Positions 30,153 through 39,019 of a stretch of 64,000 nt of DNA are shown one piece after another (position 1 is the first letter of the stretch; every line of letters begins with the position of its first letter). Position numbers and translations under genes: made by a program. Source of the DNA: Deltaproteobacteria bacterium (GTDB taxonomy: Bacteria; Desulfobacterota; Binatia; UTPRO1); the NCBI GenBank assembly GCA_016200545.1, contig JACQEO010000087.1, positions 1 to 64,000 on the forward strand. Reading direction: 5' to 3'. A model generated the notes under the pieces. That model was not told the DNA's origin. It worked only from the letters and a program-made list of their open reading frames with translations, and searched no databases.

Positions 30153-30676
30153 GCGGGTCGACGCGCCTTCAGCGGTCGTCGCGTCTTCAAGGAGCGGCTG
30201 CGGGAGTTGGCGATGATGTGTACCGCCGCCCGCAGCCCGAGGAGATAGCCGTCGGCACCGAAGCCGGTGATCTGCCCGACGGCGACGTCGCTGATCAGCG
30301 AGCGCTGCCGGAACTCCTCCCGGCGGTAGATGTTCGAGAGGTGCACCTCGACGACCGGGAGGCCGACCGCGAGGATCGCGTCGCGGATCGCGATGCTGGT
30401 GTGCGTGTAGGCCGCGGGGTTGATGACGATCGCGTGCACGACGCCGAGCGCCTCCTGGATGCGGTCGACGAGATCGCCCTCGACGTTCGACTGGAAGATC
30501 TCGAGCTCGACGCCGAGCTCGGCCGCGAGCGCGTGCAGGCGCTCGTTGATCTGATCGAGCGTGAGCGCACCGTAGACGTCGGGCTCGCGCCGGCCGAGGA
30601 GATTGAGGTTCGGGCCGTGCAAGACGAGTACGGTCTTGCCACGCGCGCGCGCGTCCTCGACACCCCTGGCGCTCAT
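30149..30676 (-). CDS. aroQ: type II 3-dehydroquinate dehydratase
   Basis: This 175-residue AroQ carries out the third step of the shikimate pathway (3-dehydroquinate to 3-dehydroshikimate). Motifs: HGPNLNLLGRREPDVYG near residue 18 with the catalytic tyrosine, FQSNVEGDLVDRI near 58, INPAAYTHTSIAIRDAI near 84 and EVHLSNIYRREEFR near 108. The family core ends near 155; the basic tail (SRSLKTRRPLKARRPA) is extra. It is the first gene of a coupled trio with the DUF1573-like and PfkB genes. aroCKB lies about 3 kb upstream on the same strand. Confidence 0.95.
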   Translation of the reverse strand: MSARGVEDARARGKTVLVLHGPNLNLLGRREPDVYGALTLDQINERLHALAAELGVELEIFQSNVEGDLVDRIQEALGVVHAIVINPAAYTHTSIAIRDAILAVGLPVVEVHLSNIYRREEFRQRSLISDVAVGQITGFGADGYLLGLRAAVHIIANSRSRSLKTRRPLKARRPA

Positions 30677-30784
30677 GCTCGCTCCTCCGCGGCGCCGACT
30701 CTAGGGCCGGCCGCGGGACTGGTCAAGATGAAGTGCCACCTCGTCCATTGAGGCGCGGTAGCGCTCCGGAGGGCATCGCAGCCG

Positions 30785-30816
30785 GCGGGAGCGACGACGT
30801 GAGTCGCCGCTCCCGC
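30785..30816 (-). terminator. hairpin after the decayed Ig-like ORF
   Basis: GCGGGAGCGACGAC and GTCGCCGCTCCCGC pair over 14 positions with one mismatch around a GTGA loop. It lies just past the TAG at 30828 on the minus strand and before aroQ. There is no T-run. Its design resembles the hairpin at 31275-31305. Confidence 0.45.
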
Positions 30817-30827
30817 GTGCCTCGCTG

Positions 30828-31319
30828 CTACGGTGTCGCGGTCGGTGTCGGGACGTTGGTCGGAGCGGCCGGGAGCGTGATCGGCTGCGAGTCGCTCGCG
30901 GCACCCGCCATGCCGTTGACGGTCCTCGACGTTCCATCTTGCGCGGCTGGGTAGGTAATGCAGGTGTGCGCCACACCGTGCTGATTCGCCACCGGGAACC
31001 CACACTGAGCGACGAAGTTGGTGACATTGCATGGCGGATCCGTGTTGGTCTGCGAGGGGCTGTTGATCACCGCACCGACATTCGGCCCCGTGATGCTGAA
31101 GAGAACCGCCGTGCCGTCCACGACGGCGTTGGAGTTGACGTCGGTCACCACCGCCGCGACGAGCGTCGTCAAAGTGGTGTCGGCGTTCTTTCGGCACAGT
31201 TCGCTCGCCGCACCCGACATGCCGTTGACGGTCCCCATCGTTCCCTCTTGCCCGACCGGACATGATGCACACAGGGGGGAGCCGCGCGCATGGCGCGACT
31301 CCCCCACTGTGTCACTCAA
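30828..31319 (-). pseudogene. truncated duplicate of the upstream Ig-like lipoprotein end
   Basis: This open frame (163 codons from a TTG) encodes half of one Ig-like repeat and one complete repeat. The motifs VVDGTAVLFSITGPNVGAVI, NQHGVAHTCITYPAAQDGT and TVNGMAGAAS, and the PTPTATP end, mirror the C-terminal domain of the gene at 31316-33025 (VADGTVVDFSIVG, QPGVAHACVTYP, PTPTSTP). It has no signal peptide or convincing start. Its first 15 or so codons are the strands of a GC hairpin, and the first half of its first repeat is missing. The simplest reading is a tandem duplication followed by deletion. It could still be a small cytoplasmic product, but I doubt that. Confidence 0.5.
31275..31305 (-). 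terminator. hairpin after the Ig-like lipoprotein gene
   Basis: GGGGGAGCCGCGC and GCGCGACTCCCCC pair over 13 positions with one mismatch around a GCATG loop, 11 bases after the TGA at 31316-31318. It is well placed to end transcription of the lipoprotein operon. It lacks a T-run, as do other GC-rich hairpins in this window. Confidence 0.55.
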
Positions 31320-33025
31320 GGAGTCGACGTCGGGGTCGGCTGGGGAAGAAGAGCCAATGGTAATATCAAAGGCTTGGTATCTTCAGCGCTCGTACCAGAC
31401 ACCTTGCCGTCGATCACGATCGTACACGGAGCGCACGAGATCAAGTCGAAGCAGGTTTGCGTGCAGGAGGTGATCGGGTACGTGACGCACGCGTGCGCGA
31501 CGCCGGGTTGATTGAGCACTTTGGTCTTAGTCGCAGCCTCGAAATTCGTGACGTCACACTGCGGATCTTTGTCGGTCATCGACTGGGCAGTGATCACCGC
31601 CCCGTCGGTGGCTCCGACGATACTGAAATCCACCACAGTTCCATCTGCCACTGGATTGCCGTTGCTGTCCGTAACGTTGGCCGCAATGACGGTCGTCGCC
31701 GTATTGTTGCCATTGTCGCCACCAAATGGCTGCAAATTGGCGAGGGTCAGATTCGTCGCCACGCCTGGAGTCCCTAGCGGCGTCGGGCTGAGCGTCGGCG
31801 TCGGGGTGGGTGTCACTGTGGCCGGGACTGTCGCGGTCACGGTCAACGTCGGTGCCGGGGCCGTTGGTGTTGCCACCGGGCTTGGTGACACCACCGCCGC
31901 ACAGTTCTTCGTGTCGAACTTGCACGTGTCGTTGCAGAGGAGCGTCCCGCCGCCGACGAAACCGAGCGACGTGCAGCTCTGATCACGCAGGTCGCCGAGG
32001 TCGCACTGCTCGTCGCCACGCGCGACACCGTTGCCGCACACGAAGCTCACGTTCACGCTCACCGCGACGGAATCGCCGGCCGAATCCTCCACCGTGAAGG
32101 TGTGCGTGCCGGCCGTGCCGGATGCGCCGATGATGTATGCGATCGATTGACCGGAATCCTTGCAGACGTTCGTCGGGGTCGGCGAGCCGTCGTTGCAGTC
32201 GGCGTCGACGGCGCAGCGCGAGCCGGCACAGTTGGTGCCGTGGCAGCTCGCGAGACACCGCTTGATCGGCCCCACGCAGCTACCGTCGGGCGAGCCGGCG
32301 CCACAGTCTACGTCGCTCTGGCACGGGCTGCCGATGCAGAGGACGCCGCCGTTCTCGGTGCAACCGGGGAGGCAGTGCTGGCTGATGATTGCCGCACCGA
32401 CCCCACTCACCTCGTTCTTCAGCTCATAGGGCGGCGTGCCGCCAATGATGTTGAAGAAGATGACTGTGCCCGGCGCCGGCTCCGTGACGTCCTCCGACGA
32501 CGGGATTACTGCAAGGGTATCGCCATCGATGAACCCGACGTCGAGGAGCGTGATCGCGGTCTGCGCCCGCAGCCCGAATGCGGTCGGCGGCTGCGCGAAG
32601 ATCGCGCCCGTCCCGACGATCGCCCCCGTCCCGGTCGGCGTCGCCCCGGCGACGGCGATGATGTCCGCGTTGCCGTGGGCGTCGGTGACTGCCTGGCCGA
32701 AATCTCGACCGCCGGAGTTCCCCCCGGGAATGAAGCTGATGTCGGGGATGTCGGACGTGAAGGTGATGACCACTCCGACGAGCGGGATACCGAGGTTGTC
32801 CGTCAACGTCGCGACCAGGCCGATGCGATCCGATTTGTTGGCATCGACTTCCGCCGGGTCGATGTTGAGGATGAGCCGGCCGGCGTTGTTGCTGTTGAGG
32901 ATGAACTGCGCGCCAGGGTTGCCGCCATGACCACCGCCGCCTCCGGTCCCGCCACAGCTCACCGCGAAAACCGCGAGCATCGCGACGGCGCCGGCCGCGC
33001 CGAACCATTGCCAGTGCTTTCTCAT
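31316..33025 (-). CDS. secreted lipoprotein with Ig-like (Big) and Cys-rich domains
   Basis: This 569-residue protein has a lipoprotein signal (hydrophobic residues 8-20, lipobox AVSC). Domains in order: an invasin-like Ig domain at about 40-150 (GIPLVGVVITFTSD); a second Ig-like part near 170-215; Cys-rich stretches (CLPGCTENGGVLCIGSPCQ, CGAGSPDGSCVG, CAGSRCAVDADCNDG); a CGNG--GDEQCDLGD repeat of the type common in myxobacterial exoproteins; a Pro-Thr linker (PTPTPTLSPTP); and a final Ig domain. The PTPTSTP terminus has no anchor. It would sit on the outer membrane or be released; its role may be adhesion or matrix. The ATG at 33025 has AGGAGG upstream. Confidence 0.85.
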   Translation of the reverse strand: MRKHWQWFGAAGAVAMLAVFAVSCGGTGGGGGHGGNPGAQFILNSNNAGRLILNIDPAEVDANKSDRIGLVATLTDNLGIPLVGVVITFTSDIPDISFIPGGNSGGRDFGQAVTDAHGNADIIAVAGATPTGTGAIVGTGAIFAQPPTAFGLRAQTAITLLDVGFIDGDTLAVIPSSEDVTEPAPGTVIFFNIIGGTPPYELKNEVSGVGAAIISQHCLPGCTENGGVLCIGSPCQSDVDCGAGSPDGSCVGPIKRCLASCHGTNCAGSRCAVDADCNDGSPTPTNVCKDSGQSIAYIIGASGTAGTHTFTVEDSAGDSVAVSVNVSFVCGNGVARGDEQCDLGDLRDQSCTSLGFVGGGTLLCNDTCKFDTKNCAAVVSPSPVATPTAPAPTLTVTATVPATVTPTPTPTLSPTPLGTPGVATNLTLANLQPFGGDNGNNTATTVIAANVTDSNGNPVADGTVVDFSIVGATDGAVITAQSMTDKDPQCDVTNFEAATKTKVLNQPGVAHACVTYPITSCTQTCFDLISCAPCTIVIDGKVSGTSAEDTKPLILPLALLPQPTPTSTP

Positions 33026-33051
33026 GGGTCGTCCTCCTCTTCCCTTCCCCA

Positions 33052-33681
33052 TCACGGCACGCTGCTCGGCACGACGGTCACCGTGTAGGTGAACTCGTTG
33101 GAGTCGAAACTGTCGCCACTGTCACTCGTTCCCGTGAGCCGCATCACGATGTTCATGGTGAACGGCTTCGGCGGGAGGAGGCCCGGATTTTGGTTGAGGA
33201 ACGCGATCAGGTCCGGCTGCACGAAGAACGTCTGCGCGAACGCCTCGTTGGTGGCCGTCTCCCCCTGGGCGACTTTCGCGGGGCCGAGGCGGATGCCCAG
33301 CGCGACGAAGTCGGTAGCGACGGGGTTGATGGTGGCGCCCGGGACGACGATCTTCACGTTCACCCCCTCGACGTTGATGCTCTCGCTGTCGAGGTTGTTC
33401 TGCATGCCGAGGAAGCCGCCGTCGGCGTCGCCGTCACCGTTGACGTCGTTGGGGATGGCCGAGATCTGCGCGAGATCGACGATCCGGCCGGTGTCGCCGG
33501 GATGGTTGTCCGCGGTGGGGAGCGTGTCGGCGGCGGGCGCCACCTGCTCCACCGCCTCCTGAAACACTCCGAGAAAGCTGAACGACACGCCGTTGTCGTT
33601 CGACCCTCCGCTGCCGCAGCCTACGAGCGCGAGGCAGGTCGCCGCCACGCAGGTCGTCGTCATGATGATCCGTTTTCTCAT
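33052..33681 (-). CDS. exported lipoprotein of unknown function
   Basis: This 209-residue protein has a lipoprotein signal MRKRIIMTTTCVAATCLALV followed by GCGSGG (lipobox LVGC). The mature part is acidic and beta-rich, with a calcium-loop-like stretch NDVNGDGDADGGFLG and a C-terminal Ig-like half ending EFTYTVTVVPSS. The ATG at 33681 is preferred over one 14 codons upstream because a GGGGAGG ribosome binding site precedes it and the signal peptide starts there. It lies between aroB and the Ig-like lipoprotein gene and is probably cotranscribed with the latter (gap 26 bases). Confidence 0.78.
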   Translation of the reverse strand: MRKRIIMTTTCVAATCLALVGCGSGGSNDNGVSFSFLGVFQEAVEQVAPAADTLPTADNHPGDTGRIVDLAQISAIPNDVNGDGDADGGFLGMQNNLDSESINVEGVNVKIVVPGATINPVATDFVALGIRLGPAKVAQGETATNEAFAQTFFVQPDLIAFLNQNPGLLPPKPFTMNIVMRLTGTSDSGDSFDSNEFTYTVTVVPSSVP

Positions 33682-33719
33682 GCCGCCATCCTCCCCTTCT
33701 CCGGTCATGTGTGAACGCT

Positions 33720-34790
33720 TCATAGGTTCTTTGCGATCTCGTCACAGGTCAGACGCTCGAAGCGGGTTTTGCCGATCGCCTCGAGGCAGACGAACTTGAT
33801 GGAGCCGCCATGCGCCTTCTTGTCGGTGCGCATCGCGAGCGCGAGCGGCTCGCCGCGCAGATCGGCCGGCACCTCGGTCGGCAGGCCGCAGCGCTCGAGC
33901 AACGTCCGGACGCGCTGATAGTCGCCGTCGTCGCAGAACCCGAGCCGGCGCGAGACGCGCACCGCCGCCACCATGCCGATCGCGACCGCCTCGCCGTGCA
34001 GGTACTCTTTGTACTCGGTGAGGCTCTCGAGCGCGTGCGCCACCGTGTGGCCGAAGTTGAGGATGGCGCGATACCCGCTCTCGGTCTCGTCCTCGCCGAC
34101 GACGAGCGCCTTCAAGGTGCAGCAGGTGCGCACGATCCGCACCATGAGGTCGCGGTCGAGTCGCTGCACCGCCGGCAGCTGCTCTTCGATGAGCTCGAAG
34201 AGGGCGGGGTCGAGGATGACGCCGTACTTGATCACCTCGGCGAGACCGGCGGTGAGCTCGCGGCGCGGCAAGGTGCGCAGCGTCTCGACGTCGGCGAGCA
34301 CGAATCGCGGCTGCGCGAAGGCGCCGATCAGATTCTTGCCGGCGACGTGGTTGATGCCGGTTTTGCCGCCGATCGCGGCATCGACCTGGGCGAGCAAGGT
34401 CGTCGGTACTTGCACGCACGGAACGCCGCGGAGATACGTCGCCGCCGCGAAGCCGGCGAGGTCGCCGACGACGCCGCCACCGAGGGCGACCACGGCGCCG
34501 CCGCGTTCGACGCCGGCGTCGATCAGCTTGTCGTAGACGAGCGCCAGCCAGGCGAGATTCTTGTGCTCCTCGCCGTCGGGGATGTGGATGGCGGTCGGCA
34601 CGAGCGCGGCGTCGCGCAAGGACGCGAGCGTCCGCTCGAGGTACAGATCAGCGACCGTCGAGTTCGTCACCACCGCCACTCCTGCTCCACATCCCGTTTC
34701 GGCGAGCCGTGTTCCGAGCTCGCGCAGACATCCCGCGCCCACGTAGATCGGATACCGCCGCGCTCCGAGCTCTACGTTGACGACTTCCAT
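33720..34790 (-). CDS. aroB: 3-dehydroquinate synthase
   Basis: This 356-residue AroB cyclises DAHP to 3-dehydroquinate, the second shikimate step, with NAD and a metal. Motifs: DGEEHKN near residue 75, ALGGGVVGDLAGFAAATYLRG near 100, PTTLLAQVDAAIGGKTGINH near 127, the metal-ligand Glu in GLAEVIKYG near 188 and His residues in NFGHTVAHALE and HGEAVAIGM. The start at 34790 gives a standard length and overlaps aroK by 19 bases. Confidence 0.96.
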   Translation of the reverse strand: MEVVNVELGARRYPIYVGAGCLRELGTRLAETGCGAGVAVVTNSTVADLYLERTLASLRDAALVPTAIHIPDGEEHKNLAWLALVYDKLIDAGVERGGAVVALGGGVVGDLAGFAAATYLRGVPCVQVPTTLLAQVDAAIGGKTGINHVAGKNLIGAFAQPRFVLADVETLRTLPRRELTAGLAEVIKYGVILDPALFELIEEQLPAVQRLDRDLMVRIVRTCCTLKALVVGEDETESGYRAILNFGHTVAHALESLTEYKEYLHGEAVAIGMVAAVRVSRRLGFCDDGDYQRVRTLLERCGLPTEVPADLRGEPLALAMRTDKKAHGGSIKFVCLEAIGKTRFERLTCDEIAKNL

Positions 34791-35311
34791 TGGCGCCTGC
34801 GTTCGAATCTCCTCACCCGTTCGCGAATTTCTTCGACGACGTCGTCGACGCCACGCTCGCTGGTATCCACCGAGAGATCGGCGGCCGCCGCGTACACCGG
34901 CCCCCGCGCCGCGAGCAGACGTTCCACCGCGGCCCGCGGATCGTCGCCGGCGAGAAGCGGTCGCTTCGCGGCGTCGCCGACGCGGCGAAGAATCGTCTCG
35001 GGCGCGGCGGTCAGGCACACGAGCGTGCCGGCCGCGCGCAGCCGCGCGACGTTCGTCGCATCCAGCACCGCGCCGCCGCCGACGGCGATCACCGCGTCAC
35101 CCCACCCCGCCGCCGCGACGATCGCGTCGCGTTCGAGCGCGCGGAACGCGGCCTCACCGTCCTCGGCAAAGATCTCGGCCACCGTCTTCCCGGCGCGACC
35201 CTCGACCAGCTGGTCGGTATCGACGAAGAGCCGCCCGAGCCGCTTCGCCAGCCGCCGTCCCACCTCACTCTTGCCTGTGCCCATGAACCCCGTCAGCACG
35301 ATCGCGCCCAT
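34772..35311 (-). CDS. aroK: shikimate kinase
   Basis: This 179-residue kinase phosphorylates shikimate at the 3-position with ATP. Walker A GFMGTGKSEVG is at residues 8-18, DTDQLVE near 32, shikimate-binding IAVGGGAVLD near 75 and the lid arginine in KRPLLAGDDP near 115. The ATG follows the aroC stop without a gap, and the 3' end overlaps aroB. Confidence 0.95.
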   Translation of the reverse strand: MGAIVLTGFMGTGKSEVGRRLAKRLGRLFVDTDQLVEGRAGKTVAEIFAEDGEAAFRALERDAIVAAAGWGDAVIAVGGGAVLDATNVARLRAAGTLVCLTAAPETILRRVGDAAKRPLLAGDDPRAAVERLLAARGPVYAAAADLSVDTSERGVDDVVEEIRERVRRFERRRQWKSST

Positions 35312-36475
35312 TCAGTAATTTTTGACCTGCTCGAGATAGCCTTCGTAGTTGCGCCGGATCTCCACCAGTGAGTCGCCGCCGAATTTTTCGAGGAAGGCGT
35401 CGGCGACGACGAACGCCACGACCGCCTCGGCGATCACCGCCGCGGCCGGGATGGCGCACACGTCCGAGCGCTCGATGTTGCCCTTCGACTCTTCCTTGCT
35501 GCGCACGTCGACGGAGTGGAGCGGCTTCATGAGCGTCGAGAGCGGCTTGAACGCGACCCTTGTGACGAGCGGGGCGCCCGAGCTCATGCCGCCTTCGGTA
35601 CCGCCGGCGTTGTTGGTGCGGCGCGTGAACCCACGCGTCCCCTCGTCGAAGTAGATCTCGTCGTGCACCGCCGCCCCGGAGCGGCGCGCGGTCTCGAATC
35701 CGAGGCCGATCTCGACACCTTTCGCCGCCTGCAGACTCAAGAGGGCGTGACCGAGGCGGCCGTCGAGCTTGCGATCCCAATGCACGTGGCTGCCGAGGCC
35801 AGGCGGTAGTCCGGTCGCCGAAACCTCGACGACACCGCCGAGCGTATCGCCGCGCGCCTTGCACTCGTCGATGGCGGCGATGATCTTGCGCTCGGCGTCC
35901 GCGTCCGCCATCCGCACCTCGGAGCGCTCCGCGGCAGCAAAGATCGTTTCCGCGTCCATGCCCTGGTGGTCGGCGACGATGCCACCGATCTCGGCGACCC
36001 AGCCGCGCACGGCGATGCCGAACGGACGGAGCAGCGCTTTCGCGACACCGCCGATCGCGACACGCGCCGCCGTCTCACGCGCGCTCGCGCGCTCGAGGAT
36101 GTTGCGGACGTCGTCCTGCTGATACTTGAGCACGCCGGCAAGATCGGCGTGGCCCGGCCGCGGCCGCGTCACGACGATCGAGGGATCGCGGTCTTCGGGT
36201 CGCGCGGACATCTTCTTTTCCCAATTCCGCCAGTCGCGATTCTCGACGACGAGCGCGATCGGCGAGCCGAGCGTCTCGCCGAAGCGGACGCCGGAGCGGA
36301 TCTCGGCGGTGTCTTGCTCGATCTTCATACGGCCGCCGCGCCCGTAGCCGAGCATGCGACGCCGCATGTCGGCGTTGATGGCGTCGATGTCGATCGCGAA
36401 CCCGGCCGGACATCCCTCCAGGATCGCTGTCAGGCACGGCCCGTGTGATTCACCCGCGGTGAGGAAGCGAAGCAC
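35312..36475 (-). CDS. aroC: chorismate synthase
   Basis: This 387-residue protein is full length. AroC converts EPSP to chorismate using reduced FMN. Motifs: TAGESHGPCLTAILEGCPAG at residues 6-25, GRGGRMKIEQD near 47, RPGHADLAGVLKYQ near 107 with the catalytic histidine, and RTNNAGGTEGGMSSGAPLV near 287. It starts at a GTG. It heads aroC-aroK-aroB, 87 bases after pilQ, an arrangement related to the pilMNOPQ-aroKB clusters of proteobacteria. Confidence 0.97.
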   Translation of the reverse strand: MLRFLTAGESHGPCLTAILEGCPAGFAIDIDAINADMRRRMLGYGRGGRMKIEQDTAEIRSGVRFGETLGSPIALVVENRDWRNWEKKMSARPEDRDPSIVVTRPRPGHADLAGVLKYQQDDVRNILERASARETAARVAIGGVAKALLRPFGIAVRGWVAEIGGIVADHQGMDAETIFAAAERSEVRMADADAERKIIAAIDECKARGDTLGGVVEVSATGLPPGLGSHVHWDRKLDGRLGHALLSLQAAKGVEIGLGFETARRSGAAVHDEIYFDEGTRGFTRRTNNAGGTEGGMSSGAPLVTRVAFKPLSTLMKPLHSVDVRSKEESKGNIERSDVCAIPAAAVIAEAVVAFVVADAFLEKFGGDSLVEIRRNYEGYLEQVKNY

Positions 36476-36562
36476 GTGATCTCACTTGGTGGACGGCATG
36501 GAGAGAGGAGGCGCGGCGGGCGCCTCCGGCACGGACGGCGATCTCCAGAGGAGCGCCGAGCT

Positions 36563-39019
36563 TCAGCGAGAGCGATTCTGCCACAGGATTTCCGCGCTGG
36601 GAAGTTGGGCGACGTCCTCGGCACCACGCGCGCCGACCGTCTTTGGTGTGACGAACACGAGCAGCTCGGTACGTTCATCGTTGTCCTTGTGGCTCTTGAA
36701 CGCCCAGCCGAGCACCGGGATGCTGCGCAGATAGGGAATACCCTGCTCGCTGCGGGTCAGGTTGTCCGTATACACGCCGCCGAGGACGAACGTCTCGCCG
36801 TCCTTGATGAGCACGTGCGACTCCGCCTGACGGCTGATCTCGTCGGGAACCGTGACGGTATTCGACGCCACGCTGCTGGGGGCCGTGGTGCTCGATTTCG
36901 CGAACACGTCGAGGAAGATGAAGCCGTCGGACGAGACCTGCGGCGTCACGGTCAGCGTGATGCCGGTGTTGATCTTCTCCGTGGCGGTCTGCGACGAACC
37001 GGCGACACCCGCAGCGCCGGTCGCGATGACGGTGCCCGTGCTCGGCAGCGGCACGCGCAGGATCCTTAGGGCCTCGATCGTCGCCGGCTGGTTGTTCAAG
37101 GTGACGACGCGCGGGCGCGAGATGATCTTGATCTTGTTGTCGGTCTCGAGCGCCGTGAGGCGCGCATCGAGCCCGGTCGAGCCGTCGATGGAGCCGAGCA
37201 GAATGTCGTAGGCGGTCCCGGCTCCCGGGGCGACGCTGGCCGCGGGAAAATCGGCGATGAACGGTATGGTGGTCGCCGGAGAGTTCTTGCCGCCGGCGAG
37301 GACGCCGCCAGCGTTGATCGTGCCCGGGAAATTGAGTCCCGTCGAGTTACCGGTGCCCGGACCCGCTTTGGTGGCGATCCCCCACTGCACTCCGAGATCG
37401 CGCAGGAAGCCCTTCTGCGCCTCGACGATATTCGACTCGATGAGGACCTGCGGCGTCTGGGTGTCGAACTGGCGAATGAGCTCCCCGGCTTCGGCGATGC
37501 CGCGACTGATGTCGCGAACGACGATCATGTTGGTGCGCTCGTCCGAGGTGGCTTTGCCGCGATCGGTGAGCACGTCCTGGATCTTCTTCACGAGCTTCTC
37601 GTCGGCCTTCGCGTAGTTGACCTTGATGTACTTCACCTCGAGCGGCTCGACCTGCTTCTGGGCCTCGTCGGCGTCGCGCTGCGCGTCGCGCTCTTTCTTG
37701 AGTTGCGCGACGGTCGAGACGCGGACGATGTTGCCCTCGCGAACGCTGTCGAGATTCTTGGCGCGCAGGATCGCGTCGAACGCCTGGTCCCACGGCACGT
37801 CGACGAGGCGCATGGTGAGCTTCCCCTGCACCTCCTCGGCGGTGATGATGTTGAGCCCGCTCACGTCGACGAGTATGCGGAGCACGTTCTGGATGTCGGC
37901 GTCCTTGAAGTCGAGCGAGATGCGCTGGCCGGTGTACTCGTGCGGACCGGACGCGTACGGCCCGAGCTGCTGGACGGTGCCGCCCTCGACGGTGTGGGTG
38001 ATCGGGGGCGTTTTCCGCGACTCCGACTTCGTCGTCGCCTGCACGGGTAGCGCGTAGGTCGTCGGCTTCTCGGGCGGAGGTTCGTGGAACACGAGATCGT
38101 CCTTCGCGCTCGCCGACGGCGAGCCGAGATCGTCCGTGGCGTGCGCCGACGCGGATGACGGATCGATGTCACTCTTCGCACTCGCGATCGCCGGCGGCTC
38201 GGGGAGCGGCTCGTGGGGCACATCGGCGAGGTCGTCGGTGTGCGCGGCTTCGTCAGCGGCGGCCAGCTCGACGGGCGGCGCTGCCGGTTCGCTCACCGCG
38301 GGGACGCCGGGATCCGCGACGGGTGCGTCCGCAATCACGGCGTCGGCCGGAAGATCGTCGATCGCGACGAGCGCCGCGCGTGCGAGTCCGGGCGCGCGAT
38401 AGACGAGCTGATCTTTGCTGCCCGGGCGCGTCGGTCCGAGAAGCGCAACGACGATCCTGCCGTCCTGCTCGGTGCTGACCGCGGGAAGCGCGCCCTTCAG
38501 ATCGATCACGACCCGCAACTGAGCATCGTGACCGCCGAAGCGGACGCGCGTGATAGCGGGATCGACGACCGGATGGGTCTGCGGCGACGTCACCACCTGC
38601 GGCCCGTCGAGGTCGAGCACCATGCGGTCCGGGTTGCTCAAGCTGAAGCTTCGCACACGGTCGGGCGGCCGGGAGAGCACGAGAATCAGCGCTTCACGCC
38701 CGTCGCGCTCCGCGAGCTGGATCTCGTGCACGCGCAAGGTCTCCTCGAGCGCGGTCTGGAAATGTTCGAGAGCGGGTTGCGAAGCGGAGGAGGGCGCGTC
38801 ATCGACCAGCGAGGTCGCGGATGCGGCGGGCGGCGGCTCGGTCGGGAAGTCGTTCAGGAATCCGTTCGAGGCGACCGCGGGACGCCCGGCGTCGCTTTCC
38901 GGCGAGACCGACGTGACCTGACGCTCGAGAACCTTGGTGCATCCGATAAAACCGAGGAGCAGGATACTCAGCAACCCCGCCGCCGCCCCCCAACGCTCAT
39001 CCCGCTCCGTCTTCCTCAT
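36563..39019 (-). CDS. pilQ: type IV pilus secretin PilQ
   Basis: This 818-residue outer-membrane secretin has a lipoprotein-like signal (LLLGFIGC). An AMIN domain lies at about residues 100-200 (AERDGREALILVLSRPPDRVRSF), followed by a long Pro/Ala/Asp linker to about 345. An STN/N0 domain (ISLDFKDADIQNVLRILVD) is near 370, N1 is near 455-530 and the secretin core runs to about 790 (VLIESNIVEAQKGF, GGVYTDNL-RSEQGIPYL, TELLVFVTPK). It forms the gated pore through which the pilus leaves the cell. It overlaps pilP by four bases. Confidence 0.96.
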   Translation of the reverse strand: MRKTERDERWGAAAGLLSILLLGFIGCTKVLERQVTSVSPESDAGRPAVASNGFLNDFPTEPPPAASATSLVDDAPSSASQPALEHFQTALEETLRVHEIQLAERDGREALILVLSRPPDRVRSFSLSNPDRMVLDLDGPQVVTSPQTHPVVDPAITRVRFGGHDAQLRVVIDLKGALPAVSTEQDGRIVVALLGPTRPGSKDQLVYRAPGLARAALVAIDDLPADAVIADAPVADPGVPAVSEPAAPPVELAAADEAAHTDDLADVPHEPLPEPPAIASAKSDIDPSSASAHATDDLGSPSASAKDDLVFHEPPPEKPTTYALPVQATTKSESRKTPPITHTVEGGTVQQLGPYASGPHEYTGQRISLDFKDADIQNVLRILVDVSGLNIITAEEVQGKLTMRLVDVPWDQAFDAILRAKNLDSVREGNIVRVSTVAQLKKERDAQRDADEAQKQVEPLEVKYIKVNYAKADEKLVKKIQDVLTDRGKATSDERTNMIVVRDISRGIAEAGELIRQFDTQTPQVLIESNIVEAQKGFLRDLGVQWGIATKAGPGTGNSTGLNFPGTINAGGVLAGGKNSPATTIPFIADFPAASVAPGAGTAYDILLGSIDGSTGLDARLTALETDNKIKIISRPRVVTLNNQPATIEALRILRVPLPSTGTVIATGAAGVAGSSQTATEKINTGITLTVTPQVSSDGFIFLDVFAKSSTTAPSSVASNTVTVPDEISRQAESHVLIKDGETFVLGGVYTDNLTRSEQGIPYLRSIPVLGWAFKSHKDNDERTELLVFVTPKTVGARGAEDVAQLPSAEILWQNRSR

